In this document: one piece after another, positions 43,251 through 51,355 of the stretch
Layout: each line of letters starts with the position of its first letter
How positions within the stretch are numbered: position 1 is the first letter of the stretch
Source of the DNA: Sphingopyxis sp. USTB-05
GTDB taxonomy: Bacteria > Pseudomonadota > Alphaproteobacteria > Sphingomonadales > Sphingomonadaceae
Direction of reading: 5' to 3'
Length of the DNA stretch: 64,000 nt
Assembly: GCF_023822045.1 (NCBI RefSeq)
Contig: NZ_CP084712.1
Coordinates: 3,286,001 to 3,350,000 of the forward strand
Notes under the pieces: model-generated
Told to the model about the DNA's origin: nothing
Databases searched by the model: none
The model's input: the letters and a program-made list of their open reading frames with translations, nothing else
Translations under genes and position numbers: made by a program

Positions 43251-43676
43251 ATGGCAAAGCAATATTGGCTGATGAAATCCGAACCCGACGCCTATGCGTG
43301 GGAACAACTCGTGCGTGAAGGCACAGGGATGTGGGACGGGGTGCGCAATCACACCGCGAAGCTGAACCTTATGGCGATGAAGGTCGGCGACGAGGCGCTC
43401 TTTTATCACAGCAATATCGGCAAGGAATGCGTGGGGATCATGACGATCACCGAGACCGCCTCGCCCGATCCCACCGCCGAAAAGGGTTCGCCCTGGGTCA
43501 TCGTTCGCGTTGCCCCGGTGCGCGCGCTGAAGCATCCGGTAACGCTTGCGGCGATCAAGGCCGACCCGGCACTCGCTGACATGGACCTGATCCGTCAGTC
43601 GCGGCTGTCGGTCGGGCGCGTGACGCCCGCCGAATGGAAGCATATTCTGAAAAAGTCGGAAAAGCCCGAGGGCTGA
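43251..43676 (+). CDS. EVE domain protein
   Basis: 141 residues. YWLMKSEPDAYAWEQL and WDGVRNHTAKLNLMAMKVGD, then LFYHSNIGKECVGIMTI, are the EVE (thymocyte nuclear protein 1-like) signature. EVE is a PUA-related fold that reads modified bases in nucleic acids. The gene is convergent with the PilZ gene at 43700. The ATG at 43251 starts the domain. Confidence 0.95.
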   Translation: MAKQYWLMKSEPDAYAWEQLVREGTGMWDGVRNHTAKLNLMAMKVGDEALFYHSNIGKECVGIMTITETASPDPTAEKGSPWVIVRVAPVRALKHPVTLAAIKADPALADMDLIRQSRLSVGRVTPAEWKHILKKSEKPEG

Positions 43677-43699
43677 TCCCGCACCGTTACCGGGCTCCG

Positions 43700-44029
43700 T
43701 CACTCGCCACGAAGTTTCGCCTGCAGGTGCGCCGCCACCGACACATGAAGCGGGTTGACGAATTCGCAGCCGTAATTGTTGCCGTCGGCACGGCGGACGA
43801 CGGCCTCCAGAGGCTGAAGTCCTGGCAGGTTCACCCAGATATTCTTGCCGATTTGCGGGCGGAACGAGGTTACCATGCGAAAACCGGTCGACGACAGGTC
43901 GAACAGCTCGACGTCGAAGGGGTTGAGTCCGGGTTCCCGAAAGCGCGCGCGCGCCTTAACGGGAGCGCGTTCGGCGCCACGCCCGGCGGTCGGCGCCTTT
44001 CTGGTTTCGATGGTGCGATTCCCCAACAC
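43700..44029 (-). CDS. PilZ domain protein
   Basis: 109 residues. VKARARFREPGLNPFDVELFDLSSTGFRM contains an R-rich loop and DLSSTGF in the place of the PilZ D/NXSXXG motif, followed by NIWVNLPGLQPLEAVVRRAD and YGCEF. Probably a c-di-GMP sensor; the partner is unknown. Confidence 0.85.
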   Translation of the reverse strand: MLGNRTIETRKAPTAGRGAERAPVKARARFREPGLNPFDVELFDLSSTGFRMVTSFRPQIGKNIWVNLPGLQPLEAVVRRADGNNYGCEFVNPLHVSVAAHLQAKLRGE

Positions 44030-44116
44030 GGCTTGGTCCCTGCGTTGATCTTTTGATTCGCCCGCTTTTAGGGCGCCGTTGGTTATCGTAAAGTGAAGCG
44101 ATATGGTGAAAATCAG

Positions 44117-44707
44117 CTACACTGGAGGCGTGTCGCCCACCGCCATCAACTGGCTGGGATAGGGAATTGCGAGCGTCACCGCGGCACGCCATTCGCCGCT
44201 TAGCCAAGTAGCATAGTCCTCAGGATGCACGATCACCGGCATGCCCTTCGGCTGATGATATGCGACGAGCCGGTTCGGGTCGGTCATGAGCATCGCGAAG
44301 CAGGGCCAGTCCTCACCCTGGCGCAGGATTCCGGCGAAGGCGAACACCGGCCGCGATGGCACCGAAAACCAGTGCTGGCGCCGCGCGCCTTCGCTGCCCG
44401 ACCAATATGCAAAGGCGGTGACCGGAATCAGGCAGCGCAGCTCGGCGTGGCGGAGCGTGCCGATCCAGAATGGGCTTTGAAGATTGCGGACATGGGTGAC
44501 CGGCTGGGTGCCCTGCGGCGGCGGCGGAACGCCCCATAATTTTGGGCGGAGATAGCGGCGCGCGCCGCCGCGGCCGTCGCTGACGATCACCGGCGCAGGG
44601 CGCGCCGGCGCGACATAATCGCCGGTCCAGGGGTCCTTCCCCGCCTCGGCGCCGAACGCGGCGGCAATCGCGCTCGCGGGTGCATCGAGGCGGTAGAGAC
44701 TTGTAAT
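44117..44707 (-). CDS. SRAP (HMCES/YedK-like) family protein, degenerate, ATT start
   Basis: 196 residues if translated from ATT at 44707. No ATG, GTG or TTG lies between it and the in-frame TGA at 44717-44719 (the arfB stop), while GTG at 44590 would lose 39 residues including TSLYRLDAPAS, which looks like the usual opening. TGAGG lies 7 bases upstream. SRAP proteins crosslink to abasic sites through Cys2; here residue 2 is Thr. Asn75 (RNLQSPF) is kept but the active Glu position in CLIPVTAFAYW is Tyr. Probably a specialised or non-catalytic member. Confidence 0.75.
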   Translation of the reverse strand: MTSLYRLDAPASAIAAAFGAEAGKDPWTGDYVAPARPAPVIVSDGRGGARRYLRPKLWGVPPPPQGTQPVTHVRNLQSPFWIGTLRHAELRCLIPVTAFAYWSGSEGARRQHWFSVPSRPVFAFAGILRQGEDWPCFAMLMTDPNRLVAYHQPKGMPVIVHPEDYATWLSGEWRAAVTLAIPYPSQLMAVGDTPPV

Positions 44708-44716
44708 TGCGGGGCC

Positions 44717-45118
44717 TCAGTCGCTTCCGCGCACCCGCCCGCGTCCGGCCTTGATCGTGCTGCGCGCCTTCTTGCTGTCGACGCGCTTCGCCTTGGCCGC
44801 CTTGCTCGGCTTGGTCTTGATACGGCGTTCGGGGCGGATGAGTGCGGCGTCGATCAATTCGGAAAGGCGCGCACGCGCATCGGCGCGATTCGCTTCCTGC
44901 GTACGAAAGCTCCGGGCGAGAATGACGAGTTCGCCCGCTGCGGTCATCTTGCTCCCTGCGAGCGCCTTGAGCCGCCGATAGGTATCCGGCGCCAGCCCCA
45001 GCGCAAAAACGTCGACGCGCAGTTGGCAGGCGGTCGCGACCTTGTTTACATTCTGCCCCCCAGGGCCCGACCCCGCGAGAAACTTCTCGCTGATCGCGCT
45101 TTCTGGAATTTCAGCCAC
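44717..45118 (-). CDS. arfB: Alternative ribosome-rescue factor ArfB
   Basis: 133 residues. The peptidyl-tRNA hydrolase motif GGQ is at 20-22 in GSGPGGQNVNKV, and the C-terminal tail is Lys/Arg-rich (KPSKAAKAKRVDSKK) as needed to enter an empty mRNA channel. It rescues stalled ribosomes. The GTG at 45118 starts the family domain and overlaps the end of the pseudouridine-synthase gene by 8 bases. Confidence 0.93.
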   Translation of the reverse strand: MAEIPESAISEKFLAGSGPGGQNVNKVATACQLRVDVFALGLAPDTYRRLKALAGSKMTAAGELVILARSFRTQEANRADARARLSELIDAALIRPERRIKTKPSKAAKAKRVDSKKARSTIKAGRGRVRGSD

Positions 45119-45794
45119 GCGTGGGCTCCGCTCCCTCCGGTGCCGCAAAGCCCAATGCGACGAAGCTGTCGGGGAACGGCGCCTCGGCAATTATAGACGG
45201 CTTGACGTCACGTTTTACGACCAGCCTTTCGGCGTGGAGCAAGGTGCGCGTTTTGGTGCCGCCGCGGCCGTAGACGGGATCGCCGACGAGCGGGAAGCCG
45301 AGCCCTTCGAGCGCATGGACGCGCAACTGGTGGGTGCGGCCGGTTTCAGGGCGGAAGCGCAGCAGGCTGCGGCCCTCGACGACGGCAAGCTTTTCCCAGT
45401 GCGAAACCGACGGCTTGCCCTTGGGATCGCCGACCATGCGCCAGCCATCTTCGGCGGTCGACACCTTGGCGAGCGCAATATCGATCGTGCCACCATCCCC
45501 TTCGGGCACGCCATCGACGATCGCCAGATATTGCTTTTCGACCTCGCGGCTCTCGAACGCGCGGGTGAAGCGGCCGTGCGCCTTGGGATTGCGCGCAAGG
45601 AGCAGGCAGCCCGAGGTGTCGCGATCGAGCCGGTGGACCGCGAGCGGCCAGCGCTTGAATCCGAACCGCAACAGGTCGAGATGATTTTCGAGGCTGAGGC
45701 TGCCGTCGCGCGGCGCATCGACGGGAAGGCCCGCTGGCTTGTCGATGACGAGGGCCTCGCCATCGAGGAAAAGGACACGATCTGAAAGGAGCAT
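45111..45794 (-). CDS. RluA-type pseudouridine synthase
   Basis: 227 residues. The catalytic Asp57 is in HRLDRDTSG, with VIDKPAGLPV before it and PETGRTHQLRVH after. No S4 domain precedes the fold, so it may act on a tRNA or a single rRNA site; the target is not evident. Overlaps arfB, so both are probably in one transcript with the SRAP gene. Confidence 0.93.
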   Translation of the reverse strand: MLLSDRVLFLDGEALVIDKPAGLPVDAPRDGSLSLENHLDLLRFGFKRWPLAVHRLDRDTSGCLLLARNPKAHGRFTRAFESREVEKQYLAIVDGVPEGDGGTIDIALAKVSTAEDGWRMVGDPKGKPSVSHWEKLAVVEGRSLLRFRPETGRTHQLRVHALEGLGFPLVGDPVYGRGGTKTRTLLHAERLVVKRDVKPSIIAEAPFPDSFVALGFAAPEGAEPTRG

Positions 45795-45818
45795 GGCGCG
45801 CTATAGGCGCGCCGCCGC

Positions 45819-46619
45819 CTAGTCGAAAGTGTAAACGTCCATTGCGAGCAGGCCATAGGTGACGCTGTGGTGCAAACGTTCGGCCTTAAGCGGCACTCCG
45901 CCAGCGCCCATCGCGACGAACAGCGGCAAAATATGGTCGGGCGTCGGATGATTGTCGGCGCCGTGCGGCGCCCGTTCGACGCAGTTCAGCACATCGTCGA
46001 TGGCCCCCGCAGACATGCGTTCCGCGATCCAATCGGTGAAGTCGGTAACCCAGGCTGGCGCCGGGGCGTCGATCGGCAGCCGCGCCGAAAACAGCGCGCG
46101 GAGGTTGTGCGTGATGCTGCCCGATCCGACGATCAGCACGCCCTCGTCGCGCAGCGGCGCCAGCGCCTGCCCCAATGCGAAATGCCATTCGGGCGACGCG
46201 TTCGAGTGGATCGAAAGCTGGACCACGGGAATATCGGCGTGCGGATAGATCAGCGACAGCGGCACCCATGCGCCATGGTCGAGCCCGCGTTCGTGATCGG
46301 CGGTGACGGCAAGGCCGTGGCCAGCGAGCAATTCGACGACGCGCGATGCCAGCGCCGGATCGCCCGGCGCGGGATAGCGCATCGCGAACAGTTCATCGGG
46401 GAAGCCACCGAAGTCGTGGATCGTCGGCGGCGCGGGTGATGCCGTCACCGTCGCGCGGCCGCCCTGATACGCCGCGTCATGGTGCGCCGATACGACAAGG
46501 ATCGCGCGCGGGCGTGGCAATTGGTCGCCCAGCCCAGCGAGGAAGTCCCGCGCCGGGCTGGGCTCGAGCGCCATCATCGGCGAGCCGTGCGAAAGGAAAA
46601 GGCTCGGGAGACGGCGCAT
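45819..46619 (-). CDS. Extradiol ring-cleavage dioxygenase (DODA/LigB type)
   Basis: 266 residues. SHGSPMMA, LVVSAHHDA, GLDHGAWVPLSLIYP and HPTPDHILPLFVAMGA give the zinc-site histidines of the LigB/YgiD fold. Such enzymes open catechol rings (DOPA is the model substrate). ATG at 46619 starts 4 bases after the wrbA stop; a TTG at 46631 would overlap wrbA. It is last in the run pirin-azoR-wrbA-dioxygenase. Confidence 0.9.
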   Translation of the reverse strand: MRRLPSLFLSHGSPMMALEPSPARDFLAGLGDQLPRPRAILVVSAHHDAAYQGGRATVTASPAPPTIHDFGGFPDELFAMRYPAPGDPALASRVVELLAGHGLAVTADHERGLDHGAWVPLSLIYPHADIPVVQLSIHSNASPEWHFALGQALAPLRDEGVLIVGSGSITHNLRALFSARLPIDAPAPAWVTDFTDWIAERMSAGAIDDVLNCVERAPHGADNHPTPDHILPLFVAMGAGGVPLKAERLHHSVTYGLLAMDVYTFD

Positions 46620-46623
46620 CGTC

Positions 46624-47229
46624 TCAGACAATCAGTTTCGCGGCGGTGCGCGCGACGCGCTCGCCAAGATAGCGGGCGCCGGCAAGGTCGGCCTCGCCCG
46701 GCTGGCGCGAGCCGTCGGCACCGGCGATCGTCGTCGCGCCATAAGGCGCGCCGCCCTTCACCTCGTCGACTCCCATTTGGCCAGCAAAGCCATAGTCCAG
46801 CCCGACGATCGTCATGCCGAAGTGAATGAGGTTGGTGAGGACCGAGAAGAGCGTCGTTTCCTGGCCGCCATGCTGCGATCCGGTCGAAGTGAAGGCCGCG
46901 CCGACCTTGCCATTCAACTTGCCCTGCGCCCAGACGCCGCCGGCGGTGTCCCAGAAGCTTGCCATCTGGCTCGACATACGGCCGAAGCGCGTCGGCGTGC
47001 CGACGACGATCGCGTCATAATTGGCGAGTTCGTTGGGATCGCTGAGCAGCGGATGCGCGGTGTCGGTCTTGAACCCCGCGGCCTGCACGACCGCGGCGGG
47101 CGCGGTCTCGGCAACGCGGCGGATATCGACCTCGGCGCCCGCGGCGCGGGCGCCGTCGGCGACGGCGTCGGCCATCTGTTCGACATGACCATAGCTCGAA
47201 TAATAAAGCACCAGTACCTTGGCCATCAT
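46624..47229 (-). CDS. wrbA: NAD(P)H:quinone oxidoreductase WrbA
   Basis: 201 residues. A flavodoxin-like protein that reduces quinones by two electrons. [17 protein letters not shown] (phosphate loop), [13 protein letters not shown] and [13 protein letters not shown] are WrbA motifs. An AAAGGAC site precedes the ATG. It lies 61 bases after azoR. Confidence 0.96.
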   Translation of the reverse strand: MMAKVLVLYYSSYGHVEQMADAVADGARAAGAEVDIRRVAETAPAAVVQAAGFKTDTAHPLLSDPNELANYDAIVVGTPTRFGRMSSQMASFWDTAGGVWAQGKLNGKVGAAFTSTGSQHGGQETTLFSVLTNLIHFGMTIVGLDYGFAGQMGVDEVKGGAPYGATTIAGADGSRQPGEADLAGARYLGERVARTAAKLIV

Positions 47230-47290
47230 ATAGTCCTTTCATTCAAACGAAGCCGCCGCCGCGGGAGGAAGGCGCGACGGCGGCAGGGAG

Positions 47291-47887
47291 TCAGGCGGCC
47301 TGTTTCAGGTCTGCGATCGCAGTGGTCGCCTGGTTGATCGCTTCGCCGTTCATCATCTGCTGGTCGGCGGCGATGATGTTGACATCGGTGATGCCGACGA
47401 AGCCCAGAACGTGGCGCAGATAGCCGGTGGCGAAGTCATAATCGCTGCCGACGGGCACGCCGCCCGAGGTGACGACAAGATAGGCCTTCTTGCCCTTGAG
47501 CAGCCCCTCCGGCCCCGCTTCGGTGTAGCGGAAGGTCTTGCGGGCGCGGGCGATCAGGTCGATCCACGCTTTCAACGCGGCGGGGATGCTGAAATTATAG
47601 ATGGGCACGCCGATGACGATCGTGTCGGCGGCTTCGAGTTCGGCGATCATTTCGTCCGACGCGGCGAGCGCGGCTTTCTGGTCATCCGAACGGTCGGCAT
47701 CGTCGGTGAAATTGGCACCGACCCAGTTTTCGGTGAGCAAGGCCGGCGGCGTGTTCGCGAGATCGCGGTGGGTAACGGCGGCGCCGTAACCTTGTTCGAC
47801 CAGGCGGGTCACAAGCTGGTCGGTCAACTGACGGCTCGTCGAACCATTGTGGCGGGCGCTCGAATCGATGCGGAGAATATGGCTCAT
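47291..47887 (-). CDS. azoR: FMN-dependent NADH-azoreductase
   Basis: 198 residues. HILRIDSSARHNGSTSRQL and IGVPIYNFSIPAALKAWIDL with TFRYTEAGPEGLLKGKKA are AzoR motifs. It reduces azo bonds and quinones via FMN. AAGGAGCAGCAAG precedes the ATG. Part of the electrophile cluster next to the LysR gene. Confidence 0.96.
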   Translation of the reverse strand: MSHILRIDSSARHNGSTSRQLTDQLVTRLVEQGYGAAVTHRDLANTPPALLTENWVGANFTDDADRSDDQKAALAASDEMIAELEAADTIVIGVPIYNFSIPAALKAWIDLIARARKTFRYTEAGPEGLLKGKKAYLVVTSGGVPVGSDYDFATGYLRHVLGFVGITDVNIIAADQQMMNGEAINQATTAIADLKQAA

Positions 47888-47922
47888 CTTGCTGCTCCTT
47901 GATTTTGGATGGGAGGGAGGGG

Positions 47923-48009
47923 GTGCCGCGAGTCGCCCGATCTTTGGGGGGAAGGGAACTCGCGGCACAGGTTGGGCCGCCGACAGGGAGGGGGTTAGGC
48001 GGCGGCCCA
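47923..48009 (-). promoter_or_regulatory. Two hairpins between pirin and azoR
   Basis: GTGCCGCGAGT (47923-47933) pairs with ACTCGCGGCAC (47958-47968) and TGGGCCGCC (47973-47981) with GGCGGCCCA (48001-48009). Neither has a T-run. They fill the gap between the pirin stop and the azoR leader and may set relative expression. Confidence 0.5.
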
Positions 48010-48019
48010 GGGGACTTCG

Positions 48020-48727
48020 TCAGAGGCTGTCCACGAGCACCAGTTCGGCGTCGTCGAGCGCCTCGACCTCGATCGTGCCGACATCGCGGAGTGCGATGCC
48101 GTCGCGGGGGTCGGCGTCCGTGCCATTGACGCGGATGCGGCCCTTCGCGGCGACCAGATAGGCGTGGCGTCCGGGCTCGAGGTCGTAGGAGACGCTCTCA
48201 CCAGCGTTCACCGCTGCTGCCGCGACGCGGGCATTGGCGCGGATCGGAAGGGCCCCAAAGCCCTCGACGTCGCCCTCGATGCCGCTTGCCAGCGTCACGA
48301 ACTGGCCCGACCGGTCGGCTTTGGGGAACTGTCGAGCGCCCCAGCCGGGATTGCCGCCGTCGCGGTCGGGCATGATCCAGATCTGGAAAAGCGTCGTTTC
48401 CTCATCTTCCAGGTTGAACTCGCTGTGCGTCACGCCGGTGCCGGCGCTCATCACCTGGACGTCGCCCGCCGCGGTGCGGCCGGTGTTGCCCATGCTGTCG
48501 CGGTGCGTGATCGCGCCGGTGCGGACATAGGTGATGATTTCCATGTCACGGTGCGGGTGCGGCGGAAAACCCGACTGCGCCGCGATGGCATCGTCATTCC
48601 AGACGCGCAGCGCGCCCCAGCCCATCCGCTTCGGGTCGTGATAGCTCGCGAAAGAGAAATGGTGACGGGCGTCGAGCCAGCCGTGGTTGGCGTGGCCCAG
48701 CGTGTCGAATTTGCGGATGTCGATCAT
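48020..48727 (-). CDS. Pirin family protein
   Basis: 235 residues of a bicupin. The metal set is visible as FPPHPHRDMEIITY and GVTHSEFN. Bacterial pirins are reported to have quercetin 2,3-dioxygenase activity; the role here is inferred to be in quinone or flavonoid handling. MIDIRKF begins at 48727 after an AAGGACAAGG region; a start at 48802 would enter the shared promoter. It is the first gene after the divergent LysR promoter. Confidence 0.93.
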   Translation of the reverse strand: MIDIRKFDTLGHANHGWLDARHHFSFASYHDPKRMGWGALRVWNDDAIAAQSGFPPHPHRDMEIITYVRTGAITHRDSMGNTGRTAAGDVQVMSAGTGVTHSEFNLEDEETTLFQIWIMPDRDGGNPGWGARQFPKADRSGQFVTLASGIEGDVEGFGALPIRANARVAAAAVNAGESVSYDLEPGRHAYLVAAKGRIRVNGTDADPRDGIALRDVGTIEVEALDDAELVLVDSL

Positions 48728-48828
48728 TGGCCTTGTCCTTTCCTTGCCGCCCGGCAGCTTTGATGCCCGGCGGCGTTCATCTGTTGAGGACAAAATAGTC
48801 ATTGGGATCGTTTCGAAAATAGCGTAGA

Positions 48829-48847
48829 TGGAAAACCATCGTTTCCA
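48829..48847. promoter_or_regulatory. LysR-type operator in the divergent promoter
   Basis: TGGAAAACCATCGTTTCCA has a TGGAAA-N7-TTTCCA dyad with the T...A ends typical of LysR boxes. It lies 15 bases before the LysR start and about 100 before the pirin start. Binding is inferred. Confidence 0.6.
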
Positions 48848-48861
48848 ATCATGAGGTATTC

Positions 48862-49809
48862 GTGGCGCTTCCCGACTATGAAGGCTGGGCCTGTTTCGTT
48901 GCCGTCGCCGACGGCGGCAGCTTTACTTCGGCGGCGGCGTCGCTCGGCCTGTCAAAGGCGAGCGTGTCGAAGGCGGTGACACGGCTCGAGGCTTCGCTTG
49001 GCATCACCCTGCTTCATCGCAGTTCGCGCGTCGTCGCGGTTTCGACCGCCGGCGCGGGCCTGCTGGACGAGGCGCGCGCCATGGTCGCGGCAGCGACGGC
49101 GGCGACCGAGGCTGCACGCGGCGACCGCGTCGACCTTGCGGGCCCGATCCGCCTCGCCGCGCCGATGAGCTTCGGGATCAAAGTGCTCGGCCCCCCGCTC
49201 GCGGTTTTTCTCGACCGGCATCCCGCGGTCGAGATCGAGGTGTTGCTGAGCGACGCGCGCAACGATCCCGTCGCCGAAGGCATCGACCTGACTCTGCGTA
49301 TCGCCCCGCTCGCCGATTCGAGTCTGCTCGCCCGCACGATCGCCCCGGTCGCGGCGTCGGTGATCGCAAGCCCCGCCTATCTGGAAAAGCACGGCGTCCC
49401 GAAACACCCGCTCGAACTCGCGGGCCATCGGTTGATCGGTTACGGTCACCGCCAGCGCGCGATGCCGCTGCACTTCCATCGCAAGGGCGAGGAAGCGACC
49501 GTGCTGCCGACCGGGCCGCTGTTCGCAAACAATGGCGATGTCGCGGTACCCCTGGTCGTCGCCGGGGTGGGAATTGCTGCCCTGCCCGACTTCATTGCCG
49601 CCGAGGCATTGGCATCGGGCGCGGTCGTCCCGATTCTGACCGACTGGTCGCTGCCGCAGTCGCACCTGCACCTGTTGTCGCCGCCGTCGCGGCTGCGTCC
49701 GGCACGCGTGCGCGCGCTTTCTGACCATCTCGTCGACACGCTGAAGATGTCCTGTACCGGGGCACATGACCGCTATGTGGCGCTTCACCATGATCTTAAA
49801 ACGGCCTGA
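48862..49809 (+). CDS. LysR family transcriptional regulator
   Basis: 315 residues, typical length. The N-terminal helix-turn-helix reads SFTSAAASLGLSKASVSKAV, then TRLEASLGITLLHRSSRVVA; the rest is a two-lobed inducer domain. GTG at 48862 follows GAGG (TGAGGTATTC). It is divergent from pirin-azoR-wrbA-dioxygenase, the usual layout for a regulator and its target, and probably senses a quinone or phenolic compound. Confidence 0.93.
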   Translation: MALPDYEGWACFVAVADGGSFTSAAASLGLSKASVSKAVTRLEASLGITLLHRSSRVVAVSTAGAGLLDEARAMVAAATAATEAARGDRVDLAGPIRLAAPMSFGIKVLGPPLAVFLDRHPAVEIEVLLSDARNDPVAEGIDLTLRIAPLADSSLLARTIAPVAASVIASPAYLEKHGVPKHPLELAGHRLIGYGHRQRAMPLHFHRKGEEATVLPTGPLFANNGDVAVPLVVAGVGIAALPDFIAAEALASGAVVPILTDWSLPQSHLHLLSPPSRLRPARVRALSDHLVDTLKMSCTGAHDRYVALHHDLKTA

Positions 49810-49831
49810 GCTACTGTTGCAAAATGGCCGC

Positions 49832-49867
49832 GACTCGCGGACTTCTGCGGGTTAAATCAAAATTAAC
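49832..49867 (+). promoter_or_regulatory. CtrA box and GANTC site in the ctrA promoter
   Basis: GACTC at 49832-49836 is a CcrM-type site, and TTAA-N7-TTAAC at 49852-49867 is a perfect CtrA box, 122 bases before the ctrA start. In Caulobacter the ctrA promoter region has a GANTC site and autoregulatory CtrA boxes; the same parts occur here. The regulatory link is inferred from that. Confidence 0.7.
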
Positions 49868-49989
49868 CTTTTCCCTTCATTAGTTTCGTGGTTAATGTTC
49901 CGGCAGTCCCGCAACGGGGGTTGGTCGGTGACATCCTTGATGGTCACGCGATCGGTTCGCGGGATTATCGTGGGAAAAAGGGGTGCCCA

Positions 49990-50697
49990 ATGCGCGTACT
50001 GCTGATCGAGGACGAGCCGACGACCGCGAAAGCGATCGATACGATGCTCACGACCGAAGGCTTCAATGTCTATACCACCGATCTCGGTGAGGAAGGCTTG
50101 GACCTGGGTAAGCTCTATGATTACGACATCATCCTGCTCGACCTGAACCTGCCCGACATGCACGGCTCTGACGTGCTGAAGAAGCTTCGCACCGCCAAGG
50201 TGCAGACGCCGGTGCTGATCCTGTCGGGCATTTCGGAAATGGATTCGAAGGTGCGCTCGTTCGGCTTTGGCGCCGACGATTATGTCACCAAGCCGTTCCA
50301 CCGCGACGAACTGGTCGCCCGCATCCATGCGGTCGTCCGCCGGTCGAAGGGCCACAGCCAGAGCGTCATCAAGACGGGCAAGCTGGCGGTCAATCTGGAT
50401 ACCAAGACGGTCGAGGTCGACACGACGCGTGTGCATCTGACCGGCAAGGAATATCAGATGCTCGAGCTGCTCAGCCTGCGCAAGGGCACGACGCTCACCA
50501 AGGAAATGTTCCTGAACCACCTTTATGGTGGGATGGACGAACCCGAACTGAAGATCATCGACGTCTTCATCTGCAAGCTGCGCAAGAAACTCGCGCTCGC
50601 CTGTCACGGCGAAAATTATATCGAAACGGTCTGGGGCCGCGGTTACGTCCTTCGCGATATCGATGACGAAGGCAATGAAGTACGCCGCGTCGCCTGA
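49990..50697 (+). CDS. ctrA: Cell-cycle response regulator CtrA
   Basis: 235 residues, OmpR type. Phospho-acceptor Asp51 in [15 protein letters not shown]; a lysine in [20 protein letters not shown]; the DNA-binding domain (from about 125) has [37 protein letters not shown] and TVWGRGYVL, which match CtrA. It controls cell division and many alphaproteobacterial developmental genes. ATG 49990 follows GGGAAAAAGG. The long leader contains its own box. Confidence 0.97.
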   Translation: MRVLLIEDEPTTAKAIDTMLTTEGFNVYTTDLGEEGLDLGKLYDYDIILLDLNLPDMHGSDVLKKLRTAKVQTPVLILSGISEMDSKVRSFGFGADDYVTKPFHRDELVARIHAVVRRSKGHSQSVIKTGKLAVNLDTKTVEVDTTRVHLTGKEYQMLELLSLRKGTTLTKEMFLNHLYGGMDEPELKIIDVFICKLRKKLALACHGENYIETVWGRGYVLRDIDDEGNEVRRVA

Positions 50698-50731
50698 CGC
50701 GTAGCGCATTATAGCAGTTTACCGAGGGAAC

Positions 50732-50760
50732 CCGGCGCGGAGCGATCCGCGCCGGTTTTC
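50732..50760 (+). terminator. Terminator of ctrA
   Basis: CCGGCGCGGA/TCCGCGCCGG perfect 10-bp stem with GCGA loop, followed by TTTTCGTTTT. Confidence 0.9.
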
Positions 50761-50825
50761 GTTTTGGCGGTGTCGGTGATAGAGCGCGGAGTCAGATGAC
50801 GACCGATTGCGGACCTCTCCATCAT

Positions 50826-50916
50826 CGTCACCCCGGACTTGATCCGGGGTCCCGCTTGAAGTCGAAGTCGGTGAGTGCGTCAAAAAGCGGGATCCCGGGT
50901 CTAGCCCGGGATGACG
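50826..50916. repeat. Palindromic repeat, family 1 (paired)
   Basis: Near-identical to the copy at 4156, with the CCCGCTT/AAGCGGG arms intact. Followed 40 bases later by a family 2 copy. Confidence 0.88.
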
Positions 50917-50955
50917 AGAGCGAAGAAACGACCGGACACTAACGACGGTATTGTG

Positions 50956-51040
50956 TGCCCCGGCGAAGGCCGGGGTCCAGGGCGGCAATCCGCATAACTC
51001 GGCTTTCCAATGCCCTGGGCCCCGGCCTTCGCCGGGGTAC
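50956..51040. repeat. Palindromic repeat, family 2 (paired)
   Basis: GTGCCCCGGCGAAGGCCGGG on the left and CCCCGGCCTTCGCCGGGGTA on the right, centred on GGCGGCAATCCG. Same layout as the copy at 32598. Confidence 0.88.
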
Positions 51041-51355
51041 AACATAGTAGCAAACGTCCGCTCCCCACCCCAAACAGACATCGCCTCCAAAAAGGTCTTT
51101 CCTACATTATCCGGCCGTGCCAGCCTTCATCCGGCTCTTTCATTCGGTGAACAAAAAGGGGGTCGCTGCCGGGCTTACGGTTGCGACCATGATGGGACGT
51201 GCCGCGCACATCCAGCGCTCTACAACTTGCAAATCGGCGCGCTCATAGGGCTGAACTTTCCTGAACTTTGGAATATTGCGCGGCCCTGATCCCGGATCCT
51301 GCCGGCGATATCCAAAGGGGGTAACGGCAGTTCCCCACCCCAATGCAGCCCCGCA
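51041..51355. other. Gene-free stretch before the acyltransferase 3' end
   Basis: About 310 bases after the repeat pair. Open frames here are short and have no recognisable product or ribosome site, and I see no terminator for the convergent acyltransferase gene. Nothing can be assigned. Confidence 0.5.

Noticed and set aside
50951..51289. Open frame over a family 2 repeat
   Set aside because: It is made of repeat sequence and lacks a ribosome site or recognisable protein.
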